Shown: piece by piece, positions 11,011-22,900 of the stretch
Numbering within the stretch: position 1 is the stretch's first letter
Layout: every line of letters starts with the position of its first letter
Origin: Heliocidaris erythrogramma
Taxonomy: Eukaryota; Echinodermata; Echinoidea; Camarodonta; Echinometridae
DNA: 64,000 nt
Direction: 5' to 3'
Assembly (NCBI GenBank): GCA_025617745.1
Contig: CM046870.1
Location: 27,423,927 to 27,487,926 of the forward strand
Notes under the pieces: generated by a model
Told to the model about the DNA's origin: nothing
Seen by the model: only the letters and a program-made list of their open reading frames with translations
Databases searched by the model: none
Made by a program: the position numbers and the translations under genes

Positions 11011-12061
11011 TATTTGAGTCTATTTCCAGTTCAAAACGAGGCAAAGTTGAATAGACTAACTACTTTATTTTTTTTCCTGATTTGAGTGATTTTTCTCAAA
11101 TTCCATAATTTTTCCCTTACTGAAAAAAAAATGGAAGATATTTTCCAGGTTTTCCCTGATTTTAGGATAGCTGGGAATCCTGTTCTTCATTGATCAGTCT
11201 CACAAAATATGAAATTGAAAAAAGAACAGAGCTACTTACTTGCTTTTGTTTTACTTTCAAGAAGATGAATATGATTTCTAATGCTTTTGATCGAGAGAAG
11301 AAAAAATGTCTGAAATAGTAGATACATGTATATATATACTTGTTTATTCTCTTCTAAATGAGCTTACCAATTGCCAATGAGCTTATTATTTATTTTTAAT
11401 TGAAGAGGAACATTTTTTCTTTGTTATACTATATATGAAATTGTTGTACATATATAATAGTACTCTCTCTGTATATTTGGATACTACATCAAATGGATTG
11501 AACATTTCATATGAAAATATCTTAATACAAGCAAATTCATAGACAATATGTAATGATGATTTCTAAATCGAAAATTTCAACAAGATTTATGTGCCTGTTG
11601 ATTTTTGTGATTAATTTTTAAAATAAATAATGAATTGGAAACCTTTGATTGACACACATTGTGTATTATTTCTGTTTTGTGAGTTCTGTAGGTAGCAACT
11701 AGTGTAATGCAAAAAAATTATGCAAATACAAAAGAACAAAACAATGTACATCATATCAGGGGCGGATCCAGAATTTATTATATACTTATAAAAACAGATT
11801 ATTTTCTTACATGAACAAGAATTCTAGTAGCAAAATAAATTTACATACATGTAGTTGCATATATTTCATACCAGTTTAAATGAACGATACATTTTTTCGA
11901 AATAAAATATGCACACATATTGAAATCGAGGAAATACATGCATTATAAGAGCACACTTTTACAAACATTCTCCGGACAAAATCTGATGCATCCATTTGAA
12001 ATAGAAATACAGTAACAGTTAAAGGCAGTGATTTGAATGCAGCCCAACTGTCAACATAAAT

Positions 12062-12215
12062 AGTACAGTGATACCTCGTTATAAAAAACTCCTCGGGACC
12101 AAGGAAATGACCTCTTTATATCAAAACCTTGTTATGTCTGGGCTACAGAACAACAGCATACAAAGAATTGGGACCGGAAAAATGACCTTGTTATAATGAG
12201 AGTTTGTTTCACTGG
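12062..12215. mobile_element. Degenerate MITE with CAGTGATACCTCGTTATAA end
   Basis: The left end ACAGTGATACCTCGTTATAA and the inner copies CTTGTTAT and CTTGTTATAATGAG resemble a mariner-type MITE family with TACAGTG ends. The right terminus is poorly conserved, so the boundary is approximate. Confidence 0.4.
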
Positions 12216-12794
12216 ACCGTTTCAACAGCGGATCCATGATAAATCTTCCATTCAGTAGCCACTGTCACCTCCGGAATCGATCAATCGATGGGGGCAAATA
12301 TTGGTGTGTTCGCTCACAACACTCAGAGCTATCCATACAGAGAGTCCCGACACCGGAGGTCGCTTCTGATTGGTCAGTCATTTCATGGAGCTTCAAAAAG
12401 TTCCCTCTCATAGAGAATGTACGTAAAAGGAAACTATTAGAAGCTCCATTAAACCGCCATGTTTTAAACAAAGACCGCGTACGCGTAGGCTTATTTTGCG
12501 CGTGTCACAACTCTATCAACGTGCTCTGACAACACTGCTGTGAGATATATATATATATTGATCAACGGATATATACATGTATATATAACACACGTCTGAA
12601 ATGGCAAGAATTGTATTTGACTGTAACATTTCACTGAACACTTAATTACATCAAAATCCACAAAACAGAAAAGACTAATCCGACTAGAATCAGTTTCTGA
12701 CTTCAATAGATAACCAGAGGTAAACCTTATCAGATTTCTCTACACTTTTTCCATTAACCTGTTGACTGCTATTAAATGTCTTATTCCCATATGC

Positions 12795-13275
12795 TTGAAG
12801 GGAAAGTCCATCCTGATATCAACTTGCTTTTAAAATTTTAAAAGAAGAAGAAAAATTAAAGAACAGATCAATGAATGTTTGAGCAAAATCCGATAAGAAA
12901 TAAAGAAATTTATGAATTATTGAAGTTGTAATCAATCAAACACAAATTGGCAACTCTGTGACGTGTCTTGCGAGCCCCTCTCCCATGTGCCCTGTATTGA
13001 AAAATAAAGTTCCATTTTCTCTTAAGAAAATATTTGATCATACACGCACCCTAGATATAATCATTTCACATCTGCTTTTTTAAAGCTGTAATCAATCAAA
13101 CCCCGTGACAAATCTATTCCCTCATCAAAAACAAAGAAAAGGAAAATTTATAAATTTTTGTGTACGGAGCAAATGGAAAAGGAGCTCGCAAAATATGTCA
13201 AGGAGTTGCCAATTTGTGTTTGATAGTCTTGAGTAGTTCATGTTTAATAATCCCTGGATAGAGCTATACTATGAT
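12795..13275. repeat. Hairpin repeat of the AAGGGAAAGTCCA type
   Basis: Arms at about 12939-12985 and 13173-13223 are inverted copies (CAAACACAAATTGGCAACTC against GAGTTGCCAATTTGTGTTTG). The left flank GAAGGGAAAGTCCATCCTG is a common end of small DNA transposons. No ORF is present. Confidence 0.5.
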
Positions 13276-14160
13276 GGTGTACAGGTGATGTCACACAAAA
13301 GGTTAAAGGTTAAAGTTGAGTTTTGGTCATGAGACTGAATTCTTGCTACCTCAAATATGCAATTTTCGACGTAGAGGGCAATATTATGCATGGAAATGGT
13401 CCGCATCTTCGTCAACTTCACTTCCGGTCCGTATTGAAATATTACGGCTTATGAATAAAATGAGTGCTAAAATGCTTAATTTTTGGATCGCATGACATAA
13501 ACCACTCAAATTTTGAAAATGCAACCAATTGTCTCAATAAATCATGTTATCTTTTCAAACATGTCGGTTAATTTATACCCAAACTCGAGGATTTTTGTAA
13601 TACCTGTGTACATTTTCAATGCAAAAAGACAAACACTTGTCGACCCAATCGGGATATTGTCAGCACTGCGCATGCGTGGTTTGCATGACAAACGCCATCT
13701 GTTGGCGAAATTGCGTATATTTGGGGTAGCGAGAATTGTCAAAGAATCTGTCTCAAAGCCATTGAAAGAGGTTGATTATATAGCACAATAATAATTGGTG
13801 TATGCTGTAAGGTTTTGGAATCACCAAAATGATAATAAATTGACTCAATCCTGCTGAGAGTCACATGCACTGCACACAGAAATGTGTAGATGAGACTACA
13901 CACAATTGTTTGACCCAAACATTGCAGCTGTTTCTTGTCCTTTTTTGAATGTGAGGGCATTTGAAGAGCAATCATTTTCCGGGGACATATCTTCTCTTTA
14001 ATAAGAAATAAGAGCATAGAGAATGAACATGGCCACAAGACAGTGCCCTAAAATTAGGAAAAAAAGACGAAGAACTCAGTGTGCTCTGAAATTGTACTCC
14101 CTGTATGATTGCAAGAGGAAATGTGAGCCCACAAGCAGCCTCATCTGTTTGAATATTATA

Positions 14161-14297
14161 CAAATATACCAAGCTGTGAGAAAGTGTAGTGGAAATTATT
14201 TATCTGAGGAGGGACTGGCATAGTACTATGTTATGCCAGTCCCTCCGAAGATATATAATTTCCACTATAATTTCGAACTAAATGCTTGGTATATTTG
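14161..14297. repeat. 137-bp near-perfect palindrome
   Basis: From the centre TAGTACTATGTTA outward, GAGGGACTGGCATA pairs with TATGCCAGTCCCTC, then AGTGGAAATTATTTA with TATATAATTTCCACT, then CAAATATACCAAGC with GCTTGGTATATTTG. It would extrude as a long hairpin. It is probably a foldback MITE, but no clear target duplication was found. Confidence 0.6.
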
Positions 14298-14523
14298 TTT
14301 TATATCCCTTCTTTACAACTAATTTAAAAAAAAAGAAAAACATAAAACAATATTTTGACTAACCTTATCCATAGTACCGTACAACTACATGTAACTTGTA
14401 TAGACTCGAGTCTAAGTTACATGACTTGTCTTAGCTGTTTGATCGAAGACCTTCGAGTTCGAATGCTCGATAGGCCTAGACGAAAACATGCAGGGTGAAC
14501 GGTGAAAGTCTACAAATTATGTA

Positions 14524-14696
14524 CAGTGAAATCTGTCTATAAAGACCACTCAAGGGAGACAAGAAAAGCGGTCTTTATGTACAGCTTCCTTTAACACATG
14601 TTTCAATGAGAAACACATTTCAAGGGAAACAAAAATTATGGTCTTTATGGACAGGTGGTCTTTCTATACAGGTGGTCGCTAAAGCAGGTTTGACTG
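14524..14696. mobile_element. 173-bp TA-flanked MITE (mariner type)
   Basis: The ends CAGTGAAATCTGTCTATA and, reversed, CAGTCAAACCTGCTTTAGC are inverted. TA flanks both sides (14522-14523, 14697-14698). The interior repeats the phrase GGTCTTTATGGACAGG several times, as in other invertebrate CAGTSAAAYCTG mini-elements. Confidence 0.75.
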
Positions 14697-15362
14697 TAGT
14701 ATGATAATCTAGATCATGGTCTATGCACGACGAATAGCTCATATTTCACTTTCTTCGTATTTGAACTGTCAGTGGAAGCAATAAAATCGTCGATATTTGC
14801 CCCTTGTAAGAGGTCAAAGCGAACTTCCTCGGAGGCTAGGCCGCCATGTTTGCTTACATATCTGATTCGGATCCAGGCGCGGGGCTAAAGTACTGGTGAC
14901 TTGCGCCGATACTGCAGGCGGCAAGTTTATGAGCAGTCCGTACAAGGTCAAGGACTCGCTTAGCGGGTCGTCTGAGCGTTCGAATTTTTTTTCAATGAAC
15001 AATGACTAAGTGAGCATGCGCAGTAGCGCCTTGGAAGAAAATATTAAATAGAGCATGCGCAGTTCTGCCCAGGAAAAAATAGTTAAAGATATTCGGAGCT
15101 CTGGCAGAGATTTGTTTTTCCTAGTTAAATTATATTTTATCACGTGATCACCAATAGACCAATCATGTATTTAGAATACTCATGAATATTCATAGAAGGG
15201 ATATAACATATAATATAAAATCTTATTCAGCCTCATGACATGATTTACTTTGATACAAATCTTGGGGTGTCCTCCATATGGTCTTTGAATGTTTTTTTGG
15301 TGGAATTCAAGATTCTATTAACTGAAGAGTCTTCAGGGACTGAGAGGGACGGGAAGCTGGGT

Positions 15363-16909
15363 TTAATTAAACGTGATTGGCCTGATGTCCTCCTCAAAGA
15401 AGTTCTCCTCCGCTCTCTTGAAGAAGAACTTGCCCTGGAGGTCGGTTGTCCCAGCCGGTAGGAGGGACAGGTAGACCGGAGTGTCCGCCCCCTGGTCTGG
15501 ACTGATCCTAAGTTTGGCATTCTCGCTGGTATGGTGTGCTGTCATGTTTGTCACAACATAGCCAGGACAACACTGCAAGATGACAAAAAGGTGAAGACAA
15601 GAATATGGTAAGGGCATGAGAACAGGTGATATGACATTTGACTATGCATTATCTTGTCAACGATATTGGCATCTTTTCATAAAAGTGGAATTGCATTTGT
15701 GGGTAGCATCGCTGGCTGACAGCCCCCGCAAACACGGAGCAAGGATTTTGAAATCGAGACGGTATTAGTTGGTATACCGGCATGAGAGCCATTAGTGAAA
15801 CCGGTATGAAAAAACAATATCGAAAAAAGCTTAGGAATCATCAAAGTGATAAGAAATTGACCCAATCTCGCTGAAAAGCACAGGCACACAGAAATATGCA
15901 TGATTTCAGAGTTATTTGTGGCGCAGTATGAATGGAAATTTTACTGGTAGTCAATGTGATTTTTTTTCTTCACACATCAACTATTTAAAAAACTTTTAGG
16001 GATTTTGTTCTCACATTTTTAAACAAAATCATATGCCATAGATCTCTTTTCATGACCATGTCAGAAAGTTGAGTACATGAAGTACCTATAACTTGGAGTT
16101 TAAACCCTTTCCATGCAACCAGATTTTTGAGCAATTGTCAAAAAGGAACTTTTAATAGTTAAATATTAACTTTCAATTAGTTTTTTCTTGGGCAAACTGG
16201 GCAAAGATTTATTGCATAGGAATAAAAATTATATAGAATGCACAGGTTTCTGTATGAGGAAGAATTTCCAAGCCATTCTGAGCCTAAACAAAATGTTCAA
16301 CACTCACATTTTGGGGCGGGATTTGCTGCCCACTGCATGGTAGGGGTTAACAAACGTCTTGTAGTAAAGACCAATAATCATTAGCAATTTTCGAAAATAT
16401 TTAACATATCTGCCGGTATCCATGCAACACTGCTTTACAGTTAGACATCTTGGAATTGAGAGTACTTACACAAGTTATAAGAACATCTTTCTTGCTTGAA
16501 TCCTTGCTCACGTTTTCACCCTGCACTCTGGTGAGGGCAACTACACCAAGTTTGCTGGTCCCATAAGCCCAGTCTCTCCATCCCTTTTGCACATGGTCAC
16601 CTACCTTTGTTGCCCTGCAAGATATGTAAATCATACACATAATGTGAGTATGCAAATGATATTTGCATATTCATGTTTTGATCTGAGGACTGTCATACAT
16701 TTGGCATGATGATGCAAGCTAATAAAACTAGGTAGGTAACTTTTGCCTGGTGTGTAGATAATTTGCCCATTTAAATTTTTTTTTTTTCTTTTATTTATTT
16801 CTAAAAATTTTTATAAAATTTTTAATTTATTTTTAAATTTTTATTTTTATTATTTATTTTTGTTAATTTTTAATTTTTAATTTAATTTTTTTAAATTATT
16901 TTTTATTTC

Positions 16910-16940
<31 letters not shown>

Positions 16941-19900
16941 ATTTATTTATTTTTTTTTTTGGGGGGGGGTTAAATTACATAATATAACCATGCAATCACC
17001 CCCTATCCAATAGTACCACGTAAGATGACCGACTTTGTGTGTTGAAAGATAACATCTAGTTCGGGTAGCAAAAAGGAAAATGGAATGAAAAATCGTTGAA
17101 TATCTCCCCTCACTGTTCCACATTTTTCAAGATTGAAGATTCAAAGTTTATTTCACATCGCTTTAAAAACACATTACAAGATACATGTATACATTCAACA
17201 AAGATAATGAAAATGGAAATGATTCTCTACCATCACAAACCTGATTGATTACAAATGACTAAATCACACCAACAGTGTTTTGTTTATCTCATGATTGGTA
17301 ATGTGAATTTTATTTTTAAAATTCTAACAAAGCCTGGAAATGATGAAATTCCCCAAAAGAAAATCGGCTTTTATACATTGAGAATACAATTTATTTAAAT
17401 TCATTACTAAGCCTGAGTCGAATCAATTGGTTAGCCGGTGTTCGATCGAAGACATCAAATCCCGAATACGCTTTGGCAAATCCGGTGCATTGATTTGTAG
17501 TCCGCCAGATTTTTGACTACCGTAGCCACCATGAAAAAAGCAAATAAAAAAAGAAACTCCGTAACGTACAGCATATATACTAGCAGAGAACGTGAAGGCG
17601 ACTTCAAAGTTCAAACTTTCTCTAATTCGCTCGCGGAGGACGTCGCGCTTTACCTGTGCTTTCTCTATGGAAAAATCGTTTTGTCGTTACGAACTGAAGT
17701 TTACGATAATATTCTTGCACTCTCTCTGCATTGTCAATTTGACAATTGTATAACTGAACATGATAAATACGGGCATGAGTACGAGTGTACGCAATAACTA
17801 ATATCACACTCTCATCAAATTGGCAATTACTTCTGAATGATCTATATATGTGAAGCGAAGCTGAATGAAGTCGAGTCACGTCATGAGCGACGAAAAATGT
17901 TTATTTCGTATTGGGTTTTGTTTTTTTTGCATCGAACAAACGTCTCCAAAGACAAAGTAAGATTATTTGAATTTGAATCATTGTCGGGTGTGTCGACACT
18001 ATATTTTGGCTAGCCATACGGACTAGAAATTTAAGATTTTGGCTCGTCCGCTGTGATTTTACTAGCCATTGGCTAGCGAGCAGCGAGAGCCCATTATCCC
18101 CGCGATGCCAGCGGACCGGTCACCAGTGCATGGTGCATGCATTGCGTGCAACTGTGTGCAACTTTGTTTTCACCGCACATCATTTATCGATTAACCGGTA
18201 TTCGATCGAATCAAAGCCGTCGAATCCCGGATTATGAAATATTCGATATGACTCAGGGTTATTTATTACACCCCACCCTTACATCAACAGGCTTACTCAC
18301 TCAATGAATTCATTCATGAGGTCCGTCACACCCTGCTCCGTCGAGACTTCCTTGAATTGCTTCTGGAGCTCTTCACTCATTTTGTAGTATGCCATTGGTG
18401 CCGCTTTGCTGGCTACTTGGACAATCCTATTGTAGCAGAAGGTACATGTACAACAACAAAATAAAGAAAAAGAAAAAGGAAACAGTCTTTATTTTAATGC
18501 TTATACATTATAACACAAATCATCCAACATGTACTATTCTCCAAATTGGTTTGGTCAGGCTTCGCAAGTTGCTTTGAGACAACATAATGACCAGAAGATT
18601 TTCCAGAGCAAATAAACCCACAAGGTAGATTTGGTGTTCCAAGCCTTAAAAATTATATCATCAGAAGTACATGTATTTGCTAAATAGGCGATGAAGTATG
18701 AACAGTACAATTTATATTTCTAAACAGTTGATTTCTGAGAGAGTACCAAGAAAATAAGAGGGAAAAACAGATTAACTACATGTATACAACATAGCCAACA
18801 CATAAAATTGTCCTTTGTTTTCCTTTAATTGCCATTCTCACTGGAATGTCAAATCATTACCCGGTAGATTTCAAGAACATGCTTTTTAAAAGAAGTTATC
18901 TCTTCAAAAGACAAAAAAGAAAGACCTGTATTTCTTTACTATTGAGAAAATTGACATGAATGTTGGGGGTCTTTTTTCCTTCATTTGTATGAGAGTTTTG
19001 TTACAATAATGTTCTTTATAACGAGGATTTCTACTTAATACCTAGAATAAAAAGCAAGGTAGGTGAAAAATATTTACCTGGCAATAATTAAAGCATAGGT
19101 TCTTTTTTTCTGTTATTGTGAAATCAATTGTCAATTGAATCAAAGCAATTCTTCTACAGCAGTTCTCTTTTCAAAAGATGACCAACATTTACTGCATGAT
19201 TTTTCCTGTGACACTTTTCTGTGTCACAAGAAAAGTGGCCTGTCTGACATCATGCGTTTTGGCATTCTGAGTTATGCTCATTGCATTTTACTCGGCAATG
19301 CAACAGTCTGCTCGGCATATAGGTCTTGTATGTGGTGGTAGTGTAACTGCTCAGTTATCACTTACTCACATTCTGACTTCCATTGCTGAAAGCGCATGGT
19401 ACCACAACGCTTGATTTTCTCTTTCAGCCCTCATCTTTAGAGCATGAAAAGACCTTTGGCTGTGCTTCTAAATGTTTTATTTTTATTCTGAAATGTTATT
19501 TATCCAAGGAAAAGCATTGTTTTATTGATTTGGAGTCGGTAACTGTGCTCAACGTTCCATGATTAGTTTAGTATTTTTACCTTGGCTCCCGTCACTACAT
19601 ACATTCAATATTCTGTGTGCGGGAATTCACGTTCGGGAACCTGGTACCCGCACAAAATTTTAGATTCCAACCGGGTTGTGAATAACCTGTGATGACTCAG
19701 CCCTAGCTCTGGCGAAATTTACTGCGGGCTTTATTTCATCAAAAACATAGGGTTAGGAATTGGGTTTTAGGTTGAGTTTAGGGTTAGGGTTAGGGTTAGG
19801 GTTAGGGTTAGGGTTAGGTTAGGGTTAGGGTTTAGGTATAGTGTTTTTTCCAGGGTTGAAGTTTAGATTTCATGAACTGGGGAGCGTTTCATCAAGCGTT

Positions 19901-22900
19901 TTGTCAGTGACTTTTACTCACAACTGTTATAAGCTACTGAAATCCTTGCATCTGATTGGCTGAGAACAAATTTGTCAGTAAAAATCACTGACGAAATTGC
20001 TTGATGAAACGCTCCCCTGAAGAGGAGCAATAAGCCACTTCGGAGATGCAATCTGAGCATGAGCAGATAAAGGTCATCTGTACCAAATTCTAAAACCCAC
20101 TGACACTAATATTCGATATGTGCTCATGAATGTCATGTAATCATTGTTCAATTATGCACTAATGGTGCATTCCATGATATCCAGGTGGAAGTATTCTTTT
20201 TAAAGGGGGAAACAAAAGCTATTCATGAGGCACCTCTATCACTCCCAGAGTTATCTGAAGTGCACATAAAGGGACCCTCCATGTCTAAAATATCTGTGGA
20301 TATTTGGGGTCATCTGTACCATGCGCTAACCCCGAACTGGCTTATTGTCGCCTGAGAATGTGTCGTACAGGCAGCATTTCAGGAAAGACATGTTTCATCT
20401 GCATCTCACCTTCCGCCGTCCCTGATAAGAGGTAGGAATGTGTTGGTCATTAGAAGCACTCCAAGGTAGTTGGTCTTGATCGTCCCTATCGCCTGCTCAG
20501 ACATTGGGGTGTCACTACCCTGTACAGATAGAGAAAAGTAAAAATTTTCATATTTATCTTGCTTTAATTGCACATGAACAATGAAATGACTAAACCATGG
20601 TAAACATAGAATTTGGATTATAAATGTAATCTTTCAAGGGTTGTTTCTGCAATGATCTAGTACTCGATTAGCATACAAGCAAATTTCAGAGTTGGCAATT
20701 CATGTATTTTTATTTATTTATTTATTTCCACATAAAAAGAACACATGATACATAATATTCAAATATTTGTACATAATGTGGGGGAGTCACTAAAAGCTAA
20801 GGGCTGGTCAAGAGTGACTCCTACTGTAAAAAAAAAAATATATAAAAATACTCTTTTACAATGCACATACTTGTGTATATATATATATATATAACCAAAT
20901 ATCAAAGTATTACTTATTAAAACATACTAATTACAAATCGACTACAAAAAAAGAAAGAGAAAGAGGGAAGGAAAGCAAGGAAAGGGATTGATAGAATGAT
21001 AAAATAAACAAGTTATGAGTTGGTCATTACATTACATTTTATTCTAGTAGTAATTGTATTTGCTTTGTCTTCTATTGCAATCAGGTTTAAAAGCTATTCC
21101 ATAATAGTGGACCTTCATAAAATACTGATGATTTTGCTACCTGTTTCCACATCAAAGGTGGATGACACTTATTTTTATTTCGGGTATTGTATGTATGCAT
21201 GTCTTTATTGAGTAAAAAGGATGATTCAAATGACTTGGAAAGCAAGTTATTGACTGCATCTCTAAAAGGTCATAATCGTCTTATCCTTTATTAGATTTTC
21301 CTCATACCATCACTGAACTATTTCTCTGATTTTTATGCTTTTAGATTTACGTGTAAGCCAAGTTTATAACCGAGTCGACTCTCCCTTTAAAAACGATTTG
21401 TTGCCAAGGTTTGGAGCATCCAGCCATATTCAGATTACTAATACTATTCACCTTGTAAGCAATGCCTGCATTGTTAACCAGGATGTCCAAGCCGCCATGT
21501 TCAGTCTGGATGTCATCTCGAAGTTTCTCCATGCTCGTCACATCGTTGACATCAAGAAGGTGGAATCTAGGATTGAGGCCCTCTTTCTTCAGGATTTCCA
21601 ATGCCTGCATCCCTCGCTCCTCGTTCCTGGCAGTCAAGTACACCACCCCATTCTCACCAAAGTGCTTGCAGAGGGCTCGCACGATGGCAAGACCAATTCC
21701 AGTGTTACTCCCGGTTACCTACAGTGTAAAATTTAAGAGAAAGACAATCGGAACAATGATATTACACTCATTTGGCATCTGTAAACAGCAATTATTTTGG
21801 ACATTCATATAGTATGGTCTAATCAATTTACACGTATGACAAATCAAATTTATGAAAATATAAGTGAAATCAACAAAAGATGAAAATTTGAAAAGTTGAC
21901 AATAAAAACATCTGCAAATTTCTTAATAGGACCAGACACAAAAAAATGTTCTGCTCTGTGACCCATCAGTCTGTGTAATCAGAGGTCAACCACGGCTGAA
22001 ATTCATAGCCGTAGGACAGCTCCAGTGCTGGAGCAGGCCATCGAACTCAGCTCAGCAATGGCACAATGCAGTGACTGAAAGAGACAATCGCCAACAAGCC
22101 ACTGATCTGATCGAAAGGGTGCGTTGGGAGCGTCGGGGCGGGTCGCGTTGACTGGAACGCCACCATTCGTCCAAAGCACCCCCGGTTTTGCCGAAAGGGT
22201 GCGTTGACTTTTTCTAAATACATGTATTGTTATTATTATTATCATTATCAGGGGCGGATCCAGGATTTAAAAAAAAAAAGGGGGGCGGAAATGCAGGGCT
22301 GTCATGAAGGTCGCATCCAGGATTTTGTAGCAACGGGCGGGGGGGGGGGGGGGGGGGGCACAGAAATGCAGGTCTGTCATCAGGGCTGTCATTTTTGGAG
22401 GGAGATCCGTATTTTAAATCGTTCAGGGGGGGGGGGGGGGTGGGGGGAGTTGGGGGAATGGCGAGAATTTTTTTTCGCCAGCTCTCCACTTTTCCTCCCA
22501 TAATTCTCTGACAAGCACAAAAAGGGTTATCAATTCTAAAAGGGGGCGGGGGCACAAAGCATACTTTTCTTTCAAAAGGAGGGGGCACGAGCCGGGATGC
22601 GTAAAATCTGCTACTGTCATTACGATAGAAAAATTAAAAATGCAAGCTTTCTGCAAAACCAGGAGGGGATCCTGGATCCGCCCCTGATGACAGGCCTGCA
22701 TTTATGTGCCCCCCCCCTCCCCCGATGACTGACAGGCCTGCATTTCTGTGCCCTCCCCCCTTTACAAAATCCTGGATTCGCCCCTGCCCCTGGTGCTGAT
22801 GACAGACTTACTGCGGCAGCCGGAACGCATAGCGTTCGGGCTGCGATCAGCAGTCCTTTGAAAGGTTGAATGCCTCTTAAATCCAAGCTCGTACGTCAAA

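Larger units (their letters stand above)
8122..15362. other. 7.2-kb non-coding region rich in small transposons
   Basis: This stretch separates the stop codon of the coiled-coil gene from the last exon of carbonyl reductase A. I found no coding exon in it. Besides the elements listed separately, it holds a hairpin with arms at about 8182-8199 and 8450-8467 (AAAGTTGAGTTCTGGTCA), an ATT microsatellite at 9908-9930 after a SINE/LINE-like tail, a TA array at 10432-10461, and an unexplained CpG-rich patch at 12230-12530 with ACCTCCGG / CCGGAGGT inverted motifs. TGCGCATGC-like palindromes occur at about 13670, 15014 and 15053. Confidence 0.5.

Noticed and set aside
12230-12530. CpG-rich patch as promoter of another gene
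   Set aside because: No downstream exon was found on either strand, and the GGAGGT inverted motifs could belong to a small transposon. Left as unexplained.
13513-13791. 92-residue frame on plus
   Set aside because: No domain, no splice context, and the opposite strand is open for a similar length. Nothing supports translation.
21335-21812. Open frames antisense to exon 2 of gene A (also antisense to exon 2 of B and C)
   Set aside because: They recur in all three paralogs because the sense exon is conserved; splice sites and SDR motifs are on the other strand.
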